Of a stretch of DNA of 16,569 nt, positions 15,626 through 16,569 are shown in pieces. The stretch covers positions 1 through 16,569 of the forward strand of contig JBNKFQ010000360.1 of NCBI GenBank assembly GCA_050289385.1, read 5' to 3'. The stretch comes from JBNKFQ01 sp050289385. GTDB taxonomy: Bacteria > Pseudomonadota > Gammaproteobacteria > Pseudomonadales > Porticoccaceae. The position numbers were made by a program, and so were the translations under genes. The notes beneath the pieces were generated by a model. That model searched no databases. It saw nothing but the letters and a program-made list of their open reading frames with translations, and was not told the DNA's origin. How positions within the stretch are numbered: position 1 is the first letter of the stretch; every line of letters starts with the position of its first letter.

Positions 15626-16201
15626 ATGCAATACATGAAAAACAACGTCTTTGATTTGTCGGATTGGCGCGAGTCAAAACAACAAGTGCTTGAGCGATTG
15701 TTCAGTGAGCACGGCGCCGCCTTGCGCTCGTTTCTGCGGGGGCGGTTGGGTCTTGCCGGCGAACTGGATGATATTGTGCAGGAAGTTTTTCTGAAGCTCG
15801 CCAATATTGACAACCTGTGCGAGAGAATGGCTGCCGGGCGCGGTAACAATCGCGCGTTCATTTTTACTGTGGCCAATAACCTGGTTGTTGATCTGGAGCG
15901 CCAAAAAACCGTGCGGCGCCATTACGATGAATCGGAAAAGGACAACGCTGGAAGTGTGACTCTGGAAGTAACACCCGAGACTATTCTGGTTGCCGAGCAA
16001 GAGCTGGATATTGTCAAACGCACCATCATGTTATTGACGCCCAACTGTCGGCAGGTTTTTGTGCTCAATCGATTCAAACATCAGAGTTACCAGCAGATCG
16101 CCGACCAAATGGGTGTGTCGGTCAAACAGATCGAAAAATACATGTCTACGGCGCTGGTAAAAATCAGAGATGCCGTGTACCTGGCAAAGGGGGTGGAATA
16201 A
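15626..16201 (+). CDS. ECF sigma-70 family RNA polymerase sigma factor (FecI-like)
   Basis: A 191-residue ECF sigma factor, normal length. Region 2 spans about 18-100 (VLERLFSEHGAALRSFLRGR, DDIVQEVFLKLANID, FIFTVANNLVVDLERQ). Region 4 spans about 130-185 (LLTPNCRQVFVLNRFKHQSY, then QQIADQMGVSVKQIEKYMSTALVKIRDA with its helix-turn-helix). It directs RNA polymerase to a small set of promoters under control of the FecR-like protein encoded next. The two genes overlap by one base (TAATG at 16199-16203), indicating translational coupling. In the FecI/FecR pattern the third partner is a TonB-dependent outer-membrane receptor, expected past the right edge. The start could instead be ATG 15635 (MKNNVFDL), which aligns better with the truncated paralogue; neither has a clear ribosome binding site. 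Confidence 0.9.
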   Translation: MQYMKNNVFDLSDWRESKQQVLERLFSEHGAALRSFLRGRLGLAGELDDIVQEVFLKLANIDNLCERMAAGRGNNRAFIFTVANNLVVDLERQKTVRRHYDESEKDNAGSVTLEVTPETILVAEQELDIVKRTIMLLTPNCRQVFVLNRFKHQSYQQIADQMGVSVKQIEKYMSTALVKIRDAVYLAKGVE

Positions 16202-16569
16202 TGGCAAATAACCAGAGTTCTACCGGTAAATGGCGAGCTGCTCGACATATTGCCCGTCTATTTTCAGGCAACATGATTGAAAAAGATGAACAGCTTATCA
16301 GTGGCTGGCGTTCGCAAGATCCTGAATATCAGGCAAACTTTTTAACGACGGTGCATGTACTTTCCAGTATTGACGGTTTGGCAGAGGATCCTGATATTCA
16401 GCAATTGCTGGAACAGCCAGTTCGTCCGACCTATGGCAACAAATTGCGCCAATACTGGCCCAGCCTGGCAGTAGCCGCTGGTGTGTTGTTGGTGGTACTG
16501 GTTGGTGTGGGTACGTGGTTAAAACCCGAATCATCAAGCCTGTCATCCAGTGATATTCAGCGTTATGTC
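16201..16569 (+). CDS. FecR-like anti-sigma/transmembrane sensor, 5' part only
   Basis: The first 123 codons of a gene cut by the window edge. Residues about 8-70 are a helical cytoplasmic domain like the DUF4880/anti-sigma N-terminus of FecR proteins: the motif WRAARHIARLFSG, then LISGWRSQDPEYQANF. A single membrane span follows at 87-107 (WPSLAVAAGVLLVVLVGVG). The last visible residues, DIQRYV, fit the beginning of the periplasmic FecR domain. The start overlaps the sigma stop codon by one base. By analogy with FecR it would hold or activate the ECF sigma in response to a signal from an outer-membrane receptor. The FecR domain itself lies outside, so the assignment rests on architecture and context. 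Confidence 0.8.
   Translation, partial: MANNQSSTGKWRAARHIARLFSGNMIEKDEQLISGWRSQDPEYQANFLTTVHVLSSIDGLAEDPDIQQLLEQPVRPTYGNKLRQYWPSLAVAAGVLLVVLVGVGTWLKPESSSLSSSDIQRYV

Overview
The window looks like part of a gammaproteobacterial chromosome, probably a marine or environmental heterotroph. The evidence is an ECF sigma/FecR pair, several exported peptidases, a Tat-type signal peptide and a PdhR/LldR-class GntR operator. The exact taxon cannot be fixed from the sequence; Cellvibrionales-type bacteria are my guess. No rRNA, tRNA, CRISPR array, transposase or phage gene is visible.

Layout, left to right. (1) 174-2000: exported DUF3604 (PHP-like metal site) protein, followed in the same frame by a short decayed ORF that looks like an aldehyde dehydrogenase fragment. 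(2) 2249-4531: a GntR/FCD regulator with a perfect 17-bp PdhR/LldR-type operator upstream, then an FMN-dependent alpha-hydroxy-acid dehydrogenase of the L-lactate dehydrogenase family. A 168-bp element with 38-bp inverted ends made of GTCGCAC heptamers sits between them and supplies the regulator's last 22 residues. (3) 4534-7185: a small basic ORF abutting a Tat-exported S9 (DPP IV-like) protein whose catalytic serine position is Tyr. (4) 7558-9312: gamma-glutamyltransferase with a complete active site, ending at a hairpin terminator. (5) 9424-10492, minus strand: a two-gene unit of a small membrane protein and a DUF2007 protein carrying periodic DxDGDG-type repeats. (6) 10832-13105: exported M28 peptidase of the glutamate carboxypeptidase II (PSMA) type. 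(7) 13287-14363: medium-chain oxidoreductase with an unexpected N-terminal signal-like segment. (8) 14583-16569: two paralogous ECF sigma sequences. The first is cut after region 2 and joined in frame to the C-terminal end of a serine hydrolase. The second is intact and overlaps a FecR-like anti-sigma gene that runs off the window.

How they may work together (inference): four exported proteins (S9-like, GGT, M28 and perhaps DUF3604) suggest periplasmic processing of small peptides. GGT and a GCPII-type peptidase both attack glutamyl peptides. The hydroxy-acid dehydrogenase with its own GntR regulator would be a separate carbon-source module. The ECF/FecR pair probably controls a TonB-dependent receptor beyond the right edge. 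The most unusual points are the S9 protein lacking its nucleophile, the chimeric sigma/serine-hydrolase ORF, the heptamer-built inverted-repeat element that rewrote a regulator's C-terminus, and the DUF2007/calcium-repeat fusion.
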